Of a DNA stretch of 64,000 nucleotides, positions 50,368 to 57,631 are shown in pieces. The DNA is taken from NCBI RefSeq assembly GCF_001514235.1, contig NZ_KQ948934.1, forward strand, positions 186,001 to 250,000, in the 5' to 3' direction. Made by a program: the position numbers and the translations under genes. The stretch is from Streptomyces caeruleatus. Lineage in GTDB: Bacteria; Actinomycetota; Actinomycetes; Streptomycetales; Streptomycetaceae. The notes beneath the pieces are model-generated. The model was not told the DNA's origin, searched no databases, and was given only the letters and a program-made list of their open reading frames with translations. Each line of letters starts with the position of its first letter. Position 1 is the stretch's first letter.

Positions 50368-51280
50368 GAGAACACAGAGTAGCGCTATCGCCCCGACTGG
50401 GATAGCGGTCAGCGGTCGCCCCGGCACCTCGTTCGGCACGCTCCAGGCCGCCCTCGGTGTCGCGGCCTTCTCCCTCACCTTCCCCGCCACCGCCTGGGGC
50501 CTGGAGGGCTTCGGCCCCTGGTCCCTCGTCGCGGTGCGCAGCGTGCTGGCCGCGCTCATCGCGGGCGGTTGTCTGCTGGCGCTGCGCGTACCGCTGCCCG
50601 CCCGCCGGCACTGGACGGGTCTCGCGGTGGTCGTCGCCGGTGTGGTCTTCGGCTTCCCGCTCCTCACCACGCTGGCGCTCCAGACGTCCACCACCGCGCA
50701 CGCCGCGGTCGTGGTCGGCCTGCTCCCGCTCACCACCGCGCTGTTCTCGGCGCTGCGCGTCGGCACCCGCCCGTCACGCACCTTCTGGATCGCGGCCCTC
50801 GTCGGCGCCGCCGCGGTCGTCGCGTTCACCGTGCAGCAGAGCGGCGGCACCCTGACCACCGCCGACCTGTACCTCTTCGGGGCGCTGCTGGTCTGCGCCG
50901 CCGGCTACACCGAGGGCGGCCGGCTGGCCCGGGTCATGCCGGGCTGGCAGGTGGTCGGCTGGGCGCTGGTGCTGTGTCTGCCGCTGAGCGTGCCGGCCGC
51001 CGCGGTGGCGCTGTCGTACGAGCCCATCAAGCTGACCTGGCACGGCGTCACCGGACTGCTGTGGGTCGCGGCGGGTTCGCAGTTCCTCGGTCTGGTCGTC
51101 TGGTACCGGGGCATGGCGGCGATCGGCATTCCGAAGGCCAGCCAGTTGCAGTTGGCCCAGCCGCTGCTCACACTGGTGTGGTCGGTGCTGCTGCTGGGCG
51201 AGCACCTGACAGTGGCCGCCCCGCTGACGGCCGCGGCGGTGCTGGTGTGCATCGCCGTGACCCAGCGGGCGCGTGGCTGA
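50366..51280 (+). CDS. EamA-family (DMT) transporter
   Basis: A 304-residue integral membrane protein with about ten helices and two EamA repeats (AALGVAAFSLTFPATAWGLEG, ALQTSTTAHAAVVVGLLPL; LGLVVWYRGMAAIGIPKASQLQLAQPLL in parts, VLLLGEHLTVAAPLTAAAVL). Such transporters export amino acids or metabolites. The listed ATG at 50366 shares CATG with the start of the divergent MocR gene, so it may be regulated by it. A shorter start further in is possible. Confidence 0.85.
   Translation: MRTQSSAIAPTGIAVSGRPGTSFGTLQAALGVAAFSLTFPATAWGLEGFGPWSLVAVRSVLAALIAGGCLLALRVPLPARRHWTGLAVVVAGVVFGFPLLTTLALQTSTTAHAAVVVGLLPLTTALFSALRVGTRPSRTFWIAALVGAAAVVAFTVQQSGGTLTTADLYLFGALLVCAAGYTEGGRLARVMPGWQVVGWALVLCLPLSVPAAAVALSYEPIKLTWHGVTGLLWVAAGSQFLGLVVWYRGMAAIGIPKASQLQLAQPLLTLVWSVLLLGEHLTVAAPLTAAAVLVCIAVTQRARG
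50383..50407. promoter_or_regulatory. Candidate MocR operator
   Basis: CGCTATC (50383-50389) and GATAGCG (50401-50407), a perfect 7-bp inverted repeat with an 11-bp spacer, 16 bp upstream of the MocR start and overlapping its probable promoter (-10 TACTCT on the minus strand). Confidence 0.5.
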
Positions 51281-51374
51281 GCGGGCCCTGACGACCCACT
51301 TCCAACCACCGCTCCACGCCGTAGACTCAAGGCCACGGACCGCTGCTCCCGCACCTGGTGAGGAGGACCGACAG

Positions 51375-51569
51375 ATGCGTGCAACCGTGGGCGACCAGCT
51401 TGTCCAGCACGGCAGGGTGGTCGGGCAACACGACAAGGTCGGCGAGATCGTCGAAGTCATGGGCCAGGAGGGCAACCCTCCGTACCGCGTCCGCTTCGAG
51501 GACGGGCACGAGGGCCTGTGCTCCCCCGGCCCCGACACCGAGATCCGTCACAGGGACACGATCAAGTAG
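51375..51569 (+). CDS. DUF1918-family protein
   Basis: A 64-residue protein: MRATVGDQLVQHGRVVGQ, GEIVEVMGQEGNPPYRVRF and DGHEGLCSPGPD match the small SH3-like DUF1918 family common in actinobacteria, function unknown. ATG 51375 is preceded by GAGGAGGACC, a clear ribosome binding site. It ends 13 bp before the truncated hydrolase remnant. Confidence 0.92.
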   Translation: MRATVGDQLVQHGRVVGQHDKVGEIVEVMGQEGNPPYRVRFEDGHEGLCSPGPDTEIRHRDTIK

Positions 51570-51582
51570 CTCGGCGCGCAGT

Positions 51583-51900
51583 TCAGCGCGGGGGAATCGC
51601 CGGCTGCGCGTAGTGGTCGGCGACGACCCGTGCCATGGCCCCGATCCGGTCGGTCGCGACGTCCTTCGCGGCGAAGTAGACGTGCCCGCAGACCTCCGCG
51701 TGCTCCTTGGTCAGCGTGAGGTGCCGGGACAGCTCGGCCGGTTCCTGCCAGGCGGCGGGCTGCGCCGGGTCACCGGCCTTGTACAGCGCCTCACCGACGT
51801 ACAGCTTCGTCCTGCTGCCCCGCGCGACCTCCGACCACCAGGGCACGAGCTTGGCGTAGTCGGCGGCGGCGAAGCCGATGTTCCAGTACAGCTGTGGGCA
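51583..51900 (-). pseudogene. Displaced 3' end of the GHL10 hydrolase gene
   Basis: The minus strand reads CPQLYWNIGFAAADYAKLVPWW and continues to PPR and a TGA stop, about 105 codons: the C-terminal part of a glycosyl-hydrolase-like (GHL10) protein with no start of its own. Its upstream boundary, GGGCA (plus strand), is shared with 59423-59427 in the intact gene, and unrelated sequence begins at 51901 with the integrase gene. It is therefore the 3' end left behind by insertion of the element. A 32-residue stretch (from LVPWWSEVARGSRTKLYVGE on) is identical to the copy at 59098-59426. Confidence 0.85.
51896..51900. other. attL core of the integrated element
   Basis: GGGCA (minus strand TGCCC), also present at 59423-59427. 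To its left is the displaced hydrolase 3' end; to its right is element DNA leading to the integrase. Confidence 0.6.
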
Positions 51901-51937
51901 CGTGTATCCAGTGTGACAACGCCGTTAGGCTTGGCGC

Positions 51938-53506
51938 ATGACGACAGCGACGGTGAGCCTTGAGCACGCATGGACCGACAGCGAGCTGTCCGACCTCGCG
52001 CACCTCAAGGCCGTAAACGAACAACTCCCGGAGGACTCTCCGCGCGCGCTGCTCTCAGTGCGCCTGTCCGTCCTGACCGATGACACCACGTCTCCGGTGC
52101 GCCAAGAGCTGGATCTATGGCGTAAGGCGAATGACGACAGGGTCAGGGTTGTGGGTGTCGCCAGGGACCTGAACGTCTCGGCTACGAAGGTCCCGCCGTG
52201 GAAACGCAAGGAACTGGGACGTTGGCTCAACGACCGGTCCCCGGAATTCGACGTCCTGATGTTCTGGAAGCTGGACCGTTTCGTCCGCCGCATCCTGGAC
52301 CTACAAGTGATCATCAATTGGTGCCAGGAGTACGGGAAGAACCTCAAGTCACTTCATGATCCCATCGACCTCTCCAGCACTATGGGCAAGACAATCGTCT
52401 CGCTCATCGCTGGCATGGCGGAGATCGAGGCCGCGAACACCGGCGTTCGGGTTGCTTCCTTGTGGCAGCACGCCAAGACGCAAGACGCCTGGATTATTGG
52501 CCGACCCTCATATGGATATGTGACAGCAAAAGGCAAGGACGGGAAAGTTCGCCTCGCGATCGACCCTCTCGGCCATAAGGTTCTGCGGTGGGCGTACGGG
52601 GCGGCATTGCGCGGTGTCTCCGCATCGAAAATGGCCAAGGTCCTCAATCGCGCGGGAATCCCGGGAGCCAACGGCGGAAAATGGACCTCAACCACAATCT
52701 TGATTCAGCTTCGCAATCCAGCGATCAAGGGTGTGCGCGTTGAAGTCGACGGGAGGTCTGGACGGAATCGCTCGAAGGAGGTTCTCGACTCAAAGGGAAA
52801 CCAGATCAAGGTCGCGAAACCCATCCTGGACCAGGAGGAGTTCAACAAGCTACAGCACGCCTTGGACCGCGCCAGCAGAACCAATGAGAATCCCTGGACT
52901 CCGGGGGCAACCAAGTTCCTCGGCGTCATCGTGTGCCGCAACTGCAAGGGCAACTACACCGTACGAACGTCCACCAGTCGCGGAGTTCGGTACAAGTACC
53001 TGCGCTGCCGCGTATGCGGGGGCAAGGGAACAAAACCGGAAGAGCTTTACGCGGCCCTCGTAGAGGCGGTACTGGAAGAACTTGGGAATCACCCCGTTGA
53101 ATACAGGGAATATGCCCGAGGCGCAGAAAATCGGGATCAGCTCCGCCAAGTAGAAGCATCTATCAAGTACTACATGGAAGGACTCGCCCCAGGAGGGCGG
53201 TTCGACCGAGGAGGATTCGTCAAGGAAACCGCCGAGGAAACCCTTCAGTCACTGCTCAATCAGCTGGACGAAATCGACCCAGAGAGCACCAAGGACAGGT
53301 GGGTTCTCACTCATGGCGGTCGCACATATCAAGAGCAGTGGGAGACCGGCGGCATGGAAGCCATGTCTCACGATCTCGCGCGTGCCGGTATCAAGTTCGA
53401 GGTGGGATACAGCGAATCCAATGAGCTTGAGGCGGACCTGCTGATTCCCGAGGACGTGAGAGAGCGACTGGTAATCCGAGAGGACGCCTTTAAGACTGGT
53501 TTCTGA
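51938..53506 (+). CDS. int: Large serine integrase
   Basis: A 522-residue serine recombinase. The N-terminal catalytic domain has Ser44 in VRLSVLTDDT and TTSPVRQELDL, then FDVLMFWKLDRFVRR and GMAEIEAANTGVR. The recombinase domain (YGAALRGVSASKMAKVLN, WTSTTILIQLRNPAIKG) follows, then a zinc ribbon with Cys333, Cys336, Cys357, Cys360 and a coiled-coil region near residues 390-450. It catalyses attP x attB insertion without high-energy cofactors. It sits 37 bp inside attL, as usual for such elements. GC content looks lower than in neighbours. Confidence 0.94.
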   Translation: MTTATVSLEHAWTDSELSDLAHLKAVNEQLPEDSPRALLSVRLSVLTDDTTSPVRQELDLWRKANDDRVRVVGVARDLNVSATKVPPWKRKELGRWLNDRSPEFDVLMFWKLDRFVRRILDLQVIINWCQEYGKNLKSLHDPIDLSSTMGKTIVSLIAGMAEIEAANTGVRVASLWQHAKTQDAWIIGRPSYGYVTAKGKDGKVRLAIDPLGHKVLRWAYGAALRGVSASKMAKVLNRAGIPGANGGKWTSTTILIQLRNPAIKGVRVEVDGRSGRNRSKEVLDSKGNQIKVAKPILDQEEFNKLQHALDRASRTNENPWTPGATKFLGVIVCRNCKGNYTVRTSTSRGVRYKYLRCRVCGGKGTKPEELYAALVEAVLEELGNHPVEYREYARGAENRDQLRQVEASIKYYMEGLAPGGRFDRGGFVKETAEETLQSLLNQLDEIDPESTKDRWVLTHGGRTYQEQWETGGMEAMSHDLARAGIKFEVGYSESNELEADLLIPEDVRERLVIREDAFKTGF

Positions 53507-53513
53507 GAATTCA

Positions 53514-53550
53514 GAGAAACCCCGACCTCGGAGAGAAGTCGGGGTTTCTC
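53514..53550. terminator. Bidirectional terminator between integrase and the small gene
   Basis: A perfect 13-bp stem (GAGAAACCCCGAC and complement) with an 11-nt loop, 7 bp after the integrase stop and 4 bp after the stop of the convergent small gene. The right arm ends in TTTCTC. Confidence 0.85.
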
Positions 53551-53554
53551 CATA

Positions 53555-53704
53555 TCAGGACGTCTTTACGCGGACAAGTGTCCGTGTTCCGTCCTCACTT
53601 ACTCGGTACACACGTACCGTCACGTGTTCACGCCACTCGACGGCTCGCGGGGCTGAGATCTCATCGCCGGGCTGCGATTGCCTCCATTTCCTCGTGTCAC
53701 TCAC
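53555..53704 (-). CDS. Small protein coupled to repSA
   Basis: A 49-residue basic protein beginning with SDTRKWRQSQPGDEI, with a beta-strand-like end (HVTVRVYRVSEDG, RTLVRVKTS). GTG 53702-53704 overlaps the repSA stop (GTGA), so the two are co-translated. In pSAM2 the place after repSA is held by xis, so this could be the recombination directionality factor, but no helix-turn-helix is visible and I do not recognise it. Confidence 0.65.
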   Translation of the reverse strand: MSDTRKWRQSQPGDEISAPRAVEWREHVTVRVYRVSEDGTRTLVRVKTS

Positions 53705-55161
53705 AGCCACTCCCCCCACTGCTGAGCGTCTTCCCATGCCTCTCTGGCCAGTTGGCGGTTCATGGCGTGGTCTTCGGCTATGCCGACGGCGAAGTCTGAT
53801 TCGGCAGGGGTGTAGCCGGATCCGGCGAAGCGCCAGGCGGATTCCGTGACCGTGTCCGCTCCCGGCGGCGGGCCGCCCCGTCGGTGGTCGGCGCGGTCGG
53901 CACGCAGTGCGCCGTAGGTGGTGGAGTAGCGGCGGGATTTGGTGAGGATGTGGCCCCGGTAGCCGAGGCTGTGAGCCCACCTGCGCAGCCGAAGATGTTC
54001 CAGTTCGGCCAGGCTGCCCAGGCGCCAGCAGGTGGTCATTAGTGCCCGTATGTGGGCGGTGACGACGGCCGCGCGGATGTCGTCCGGGGTGGTGATGCGG
54101 TAGTCCAGCCCGGCGCCGGTTTCGGCCGCCCCCTTGGTGACGTACTTGGCCACATATCCGGCGACCGCCGACCCTGACGGCCCGTCACTATCGGGGGTGG
54201 GATGGATGGGTCGCGCGTCGAACTGTCCGCCCCAGCCGAGCTGTTCGGTGCCGTAGGCGTCCGACTCGGGGACCGTGACGAAGGTGGACGCCGCCGCACG
54301 TGTGACGGCATCGGTCAGCAGCTCTTCACTCGCCCAGGAGGCGGGGGCCGATGCGGGGCCGTCCGGGCCGTCGAGGCGCACCACGCCGTGGAAGTGGATC
54401 GCCGCGCGCTTCTGGTACTCGGCGACCTTGGCGAAGGACACCACCAGGTGCTCACGGAGCTTGGAGCGCGGCATGCCCCCGGCTGAGGCCAGGCGTCGCC
54501 GCACGGCGGTGGTGAACAGGTTCCACAGCCGCCCGGCGTGCGCGTGCCACAGCACATGGCCCACGTAGTCGTAGCAGTCCGGGCACAGCGGCAGCCCGAC
54601 CAGGCGGTCATCCTCGCCGTGGATACGTCCGCAGCCCAGGGGCCTGCCGTGCTCGCACACCGGACCATCCCGGCGCGGGCGGCAGCGCGTGCCGTCGAGG
54701 GCGTGGTGCACCGGTCCGAACGAAGGGGCCGTCAGGGTCACGAAGAGACGGGGACGCTCCGTCACCGCGCCGGGCACGCCCTTGCCGCCCGAAAGGCCCG
54801 CACGCACCAGCTGATAGGTGTCCCCGGCGTGCAGGTATGAGCACGTCGGGCACACCGAGACGCGCCGGTTGCCACAGCGCACCGCCAGCCGCTCACCGGG
54901 CTCGTCGGCGGTCGAGTAGGAGGAGACCACCTCACCGGTTCCAGGGTTGAGGGTGAGCGTGGAGCCGGACAGATAGATGGGGTGCGCGCATCCCCCGATG
55001 GCCTTGATCTGTGCCAGCCAGCGCGAGAACTTCGGATCGTTGACGAGCCGGGTGAGGTCACGATCGGCGTCGGAGAGCAGCCGCAGGCTCCGTTCCCGCT
55101 CCGGGTCGGTGGAGCGGTTCTGCGGGGTGGTCACGTCGCGTGAGGGGTTGAGCACAGGCAC
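53701..55161 (-). CDS. repSA: RepSA-like rolling-circle replication initiator
   Basis: A 486-residue initiator. The metal-binding HUH motif is HFHG in RAAIHFHGVVRLDG (His256, His258), and Tyr-containing YVAKYVTKG comes later as the likely nicking tyrosine. Cys-rich segments (CPTCSYLHAGD, CEHGRPLGC, LCPDCYDYVG) suggest zinc binding. It would nick the double-strand origin to start rolling-circle replication of the excised element. The start is GTG 55161; two palindromic operators lie 22 and 79 bp upstream. Confidence 0.92.
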   Translation of the reverse strand: MPVLNPSRDVTTPQNRSTDPERERSLRLLSDADRDLTRLVNDPKFSRWLAQIKAIGGCAHPIYLSGSTLTLNPGTGEVVSSYSTADEPGERLAVRCGNRRVSVCPTCSYLHAGDTYQLVRAGLSGGKGVPGAVTERPRLFVTLTAPSFGPVHHALDGTRCRPRRDGPVCEHGRPLGCGRIHGEDDRLVGLPLCPDCYDYVGHVLWHAHAGRLWNLFTTAVRRRLASAGGMPRSKLREHLVVSFAKVAEYQKRAAIHFHGVVRLDGPDGPASAPASWASEELLTDAVTRAAASTFVTVPESDAYGTEQLGWGGQFDARPIHPTPDSDGPSGSAVAGYVAKYVTKGAAETGAGLDYRITTPDDIRAAVVTAHIRALMTTCWRLGSLAELEHLRLRRWAHSLGYRGHILTKSRRYSTTYGALRADRADHRRGGPPPGADTVTESAWRFAGSGYTPAESDFAVGIAEDHAMNRQLAREAWEDAQQWGEWL

Positions 55162-55182
55162 CTCCAGAGCACAGACCCATCC

Positions 55183-55198
55183 ACTTATCCGGATGAGT
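55183..55198. promoter_or_regulatory. Palindromic operator 1 upstream of repSA
   Basis: ACTTATCCGGATGAGT, a 16-bp palindrome with one mismatched position. Repeated at 55240-55255 within the 17-bp direct repeat CCACTTATCCGGATGAG. Confidence 0.6.
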
Positions 55199-55239
55199 CG
55201 GGATGGAGATCGTCACCCATCGACGCCTCAAGGTCAACC

Positions 55240-55255
55240 ACTTATCCGGATGAGC
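55240..55255. promoter_or_regulatory. Palindromic operator 2 upstream of repSA
   Basis: ACTTATCCGGATGAGC; second copy, 57 bp from the first. A more degenerate CTCATCGGGATG follows farther out. Probably the binding site of an element regulator. Confidence 0.6.
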
Positions 55256-55365
55256 GTGCGCCCAGTCTGGATGCGGTGATCTCGCGTGAGCTGGGCAGCC
55301 GGTTGCGTCGCGGGCTGTGCTCTCATCGGGATGCGGAGCAGACGTAGGTGGGGAGCATGTGGCGT

Positions 55366-55518
55366 AAGTTGTCTTCACTTCTTTGAAGGCGCGCCTTCGG
55401 CGCGCCGCCGGGGCGGCTTGCCGCACCCCGGCCCGGCATGCGGCCTTCGGCCGGTCCGGTCCGGGGCGCCGCCGCCCCGGCGCGCGGACCAGGGCGACGC
55501 CATGAAGTGAGCCAACTT
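55366..55518. other. GC-rich structured region, candidate origin
   Basis: Long outer inverted repeat, AAGTTGTCTTCACTTC (55366-55381) and GAAGTGAGCCAACTT (55504-55518), around about 120 bp of nested short palindromes (GGCGCGCC-TTC-GGCGCGCC, GGCCTTCGGCC, CCGGTCCGG). Together with the adjacent sequence it makes a 465-bp gene-free stretch (55162-55626) upstream of the initiator gene, the place where a nicking origin or single-strand origin is expected. Confidence 0.5.
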
Positions 55519-55626
55519 CCCCACAGCCCGCCTCACTCGCTCTGTTCCCGTGGACTCAGGCCCGTTGCTCACGGCTTCCAGCACCACGGCCACCGACCGG
55601 ACCACGGCGCCCTCACCGGCCAGCAC

Positions 55627-55950
55627 TCACCCCAGCTCCGGCCAGACATGCTCGCCCTCATGCCCCGCGAACAGGCCGCACGCATCGTCCATGTGGTCCT
55701 CATCCCCAGGCCGGTACACCGGGCACGTCTCACGCATCTCCACCCCGGAGCGCCACGACACCCAGGTCATACGGCCCGATTCATCCTGGGCCTCCACGAT
55801 CCCCGCCGTATGGTCCGAACTCTCGTGTCCCGCCCGCAGTTCGCACCGCAACACCAACTTCAAGTCGATGTCCAACTCCACTCCCGCCAGGCGGCACGCC
55901 GAGGTCTGCATCTGCGGCGGGGGCGCGAACCAGTCATCACAACGCTTCAT
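55627..55950 (-). CDS. Cys/His-rich hypothetical element protein
   Basis: A 107-residue protein with two similar Cys/His clusters: LRCELRAGHESSDH and DACGLFAGHEGEHVW. The pattern C-x-x-x-x-GHE-x-x-H looks like a metal-binding or defence-island-type module. It resembles the protein at 56370-56780 in layout. ATG 55950 has GAGG upstream (GTGAGGTGTGT). Function not recognised. Confidence 0.7.
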   Translation of the reverse strand: MKRCDDWFAPPPQMQTSACRLAGVELDIDLKLVLRCELRAGHESSDHTAGIVEAQDESGRMTWVSWRSGVEMRETCPVYRPGDEDHMDDACGLFAGHEGEHVWPELG

Positions 55951-56369
55951 ACACACCTCACTGAGCGAACGAACACAGCCATGCCCCACGCCGACGCGAC
56001 GGGGGAAAGACACACCCTCTGGGCTGGGGGCCGACGGCCTACGAGGCTTTAGGCAGCCACCATGGAGCGAGCCTCTAAGAACAGGGGGCCGATCGGGCTA
56101 TTGCGGGCAGGCTCCAAAAACCTGCCCGATCCGCTGGCGAGCGTAAGGCCCCCTGTTCACTCGCCCCATGGCAGCTCCCGCCCAAAGCCTCTACGGCCGG
56201 CGGCGTGCCCAAGCGCGGCATCACGGCACCACACGCACAGACAGCGAAGAGCCCGCCGCGCCCTACAAGGGAGGAGAGTTCCAGACGGGGCAGCTAATGC
56301 GCTGAGTTCTGTTTCGCCGTCGCCCAGCGCGCCGGGAGCATTGCTCAGGGACCACGAGCGCCAGGGCGC
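55951..56369. other. Gene-free stretch with a large palindrome in the element
   Basis: A 419-bp interval. The only clear feature is the nested palindrome at 56079-56158. A 45-codon plus-strand frame (56168-56305) is not supported by any other signal. Confidence 0.4.
56079..56158. other. Nested palindrome (possible single-strand origin or structured RNA)
   Basis: Outer arms GAACAGGGGGCC (56079-56090) and GGCCCCCTGTTC (56147-56158) are perfect complements. Inside, GATCGGG (56091-56097) pairs with CCCGATC (56125-56131), and GGGCAGG (56105-56111) pairs with CCTGCCC (56121-56127) as an alternative hairpin with loop CTCCAAAAA. Confidence 0.55.
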
Positions 56370-56780
56370 CTACTCTCGCTTCCGGGTGAGCCACGCGAGC
56401 AATCCGGCGTTCTCCGCGAGGACCCGTCGGCGCAACGACTCCATCTCGGGATCGACCACGTTCCACGAGTGGTCGCGGGAGTGGTCCCGGTAGAGCGTGC
56501 ACGCGTCGCCGTCCGCTCCGCCCTCGGCCTCGCAGTGCGTCAGCGACTCGAACCGCATCGTTCCATCCGGTGTCCAGCGAGCCCACAAGGCGTCTGTCGG
56601 CTTGTGCTCCCAGTCCCACACGAAGGCGGCGTGTTCGTCTCCGTGCCACAGGCCGAGTTCACAACGGGCCGTCTCGGGTACGTCGACAAGTTCGCCGTCC
56701 GAGACCCGCCCCTGTCCGGCGAGAATCGCCAACAGTAGCGGACCGGAAGGCACTTCGGCCGTGGCCATGCACTGTCGCAT
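56370..56780 (-). CDS. Cys/His-containing hypothetical element protein
   Basis: A 136-residue protein. It has CELGLWHGDEHAAFVWDWEHKP in segments, THCEAEGGADGDACTLYRDHSRDHSW and a charged C-terminal helix (ESLRRRVLAENAGLLAWLTRKRE). The layout C...GH/HGDEH...W...C...DHSxDHxW parallels the protein at 55627-55950, so the two may be diverged paralogs. ATG 56780 shares one base with the upstream stop (TGATG), so translation is coupled. Function unknown. Confidence 0.72.
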   Translation of the reverse strand: MRQCMATAEVPSGPLLLAILAGQGRVSDGELVDVPETARCELGLWHGDEHAAFVWDWEHKPTDALWARWTPDGTMRFESLTHCEAEGGADGDACTLYRDHSRDHSWNVVDPEMESLRRRVLAENAGLLAWLTRKRE

Positions 56781-57004
56781 CAGCCGTCCCGTACGACGCG
56801 AGCATGGTCGGTGAACACACGCCGGAAGGTGTCATGGCCAGTACGGCCGGTGTGGCGAAGGCACCACATCTGAACGGCGTCTTCGTCGCCAGCCCCGGAA
56901 ACCTCATTGCACTCACCAGAGACGCAGAAGGCCTCACGACTCGACTCAAGATCTGGGGCATGCCTGATCGTGTGAGGCACGAACCGCAGCACCGCACGGC
57001 TCAT
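56780..57004 (-). CDS. DUF7848-type mobile-element protein
   Basis: A 74-residue protein beginning MSRAVLRFVPHTIRHAPDLE, with FCVSGECNEVSGAGD and MWCLRHTGRTGHDTFRR. This matches a small Cys/His protein common on Streptomyces plasmids and integrative elements (I recall DUF7848). Three Cys and a His could bind zinc. ATG 57004 overlaps the upstream stop (ATGA). Confidence 0.75.
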   Translation of the reverse strand: MSRAVLRFVPHTIRHAPDLESSREAFCVSGECNEVSGAGDEDAVQMWCLRHTGRTGHDTFRRVFTDHARVVRDG

Positions 57005-57264
57005 CCCGTCACCTCCGCAGGCGCCGCCGAGCTGTCGTCTACGTCGCCCTTGACGAGAGCCAGGGACAGCGCGTTCGACAGCTTCACCGCCGAACCGACC
57101 GGAAGCGCCCCGATCCCCACATGCGCACGCCCCCCGATCACCAAGGCACGCACCCGCGCAGCCTCACATTCGGGAATTCCGGCGCGCTCCAGGGCCGCCC
57201 GCAATAACGCCACCGTGTGATCCGCCTCAGCACGCGTGCTCTTGTGCTTGACCATGGGGTTCAC
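57001..57264 (-). CDS. Small element protein, helical
   Basis: An 87-residue protein: AEADHTVALLRAALERAGIP, VRALVIGGRAHVGIGALPVG, AVKLSNALSLAL. It looks like a compact helix-beta domain; not recognised. GTG 57264 overlaps the stop of the upstream gene (GTGA); ATG 57255 is also in frame. Part of the coupled four-gene chain 57470-56370. Confidence 0.7.
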   Translation of the reverse strand: MNPMVKHKSTRAEADHTVALLRAALERAGIPECEAARVRALVIGGRAHVGIGALPVGSAVKLSNALSLALVKGDVDDSSAAPAEVTG

Positions 57265-57470
57265 GGGCGCCGCCCCCTGCCCCTGTGCGGGTGGTTCCGG
57301 AGCTCGATGTTGCAGTCCGAGACCCTGGACATGTCGCCCTTGGCGCGTGCTTCCGAACGCTGTCTATCTAACGCCTGGCACACGTCGCAATCCGGCGCGG
57401 ACTTCGGGGTGCCATCGAGCCTCAGCGGCAGTTCAACGGGCGGACTCGGGTACGTCCTGGGCGAGGTCAC
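57261..57470 (-). CDS. Small element protein with CxxC motif
   Basis: A 69-residue protein with PDCDVCQALDRQRSEARAKG and SDCNIELRNHPH. I recall similar short proteins on Streptomyces elements. GTG 57470 follows GGAAGGTGAG; another GTG at 57485 is in frame. First gene of the coupled chain that continues to 56370. Confidence 0.65.
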   Translation of the reverse strand: MTSPRTYPSPPVELPLRLDGTPKSAPDCDVCQALDRQRSEARAKGDMSRVSDCNIELRNHPHRGRGRRP

Positions 57471-57590
57471 ACGCTCACCTTCCACCCGCTTGCGCGCCTC
57501 GGTGTCGGCCTCTGTGTCTTGGTGGTCACCGTCGCTATCCCCTCATCTGGACGAGGGCACCACCATGAAACGGCGCACTACGCGGTGTCT

Positions 57591-57626
57591 GTGGCACTTC
57601 GACAATCCGTTAGCAGGAAGTGCCAC
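57591..57626. terminator. Hairpin after the XRE regulator gene
   Basis: 10-bp arms GTGGCACTTC/GAAGTGCCAC with a 16-nt loop, 6 bp past the XRE stop on the minus strand. Confidence 0.6.
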
Positions 57627-57631
57627 GCGGG

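Noticed and set aside
51583..51846. An 87-codon gene in the displaced hydrolase fragment
   Set aside because: The open frame is only the C-terminal piece of the split hydrolase; the internal ATG has no ribosome binding site.
56168..56305. 45-codon plus-strand ORF in the element
   Set aside because: No ribosome binding site, no similarity to known proteins, and it runs against the direction of its neighbours.
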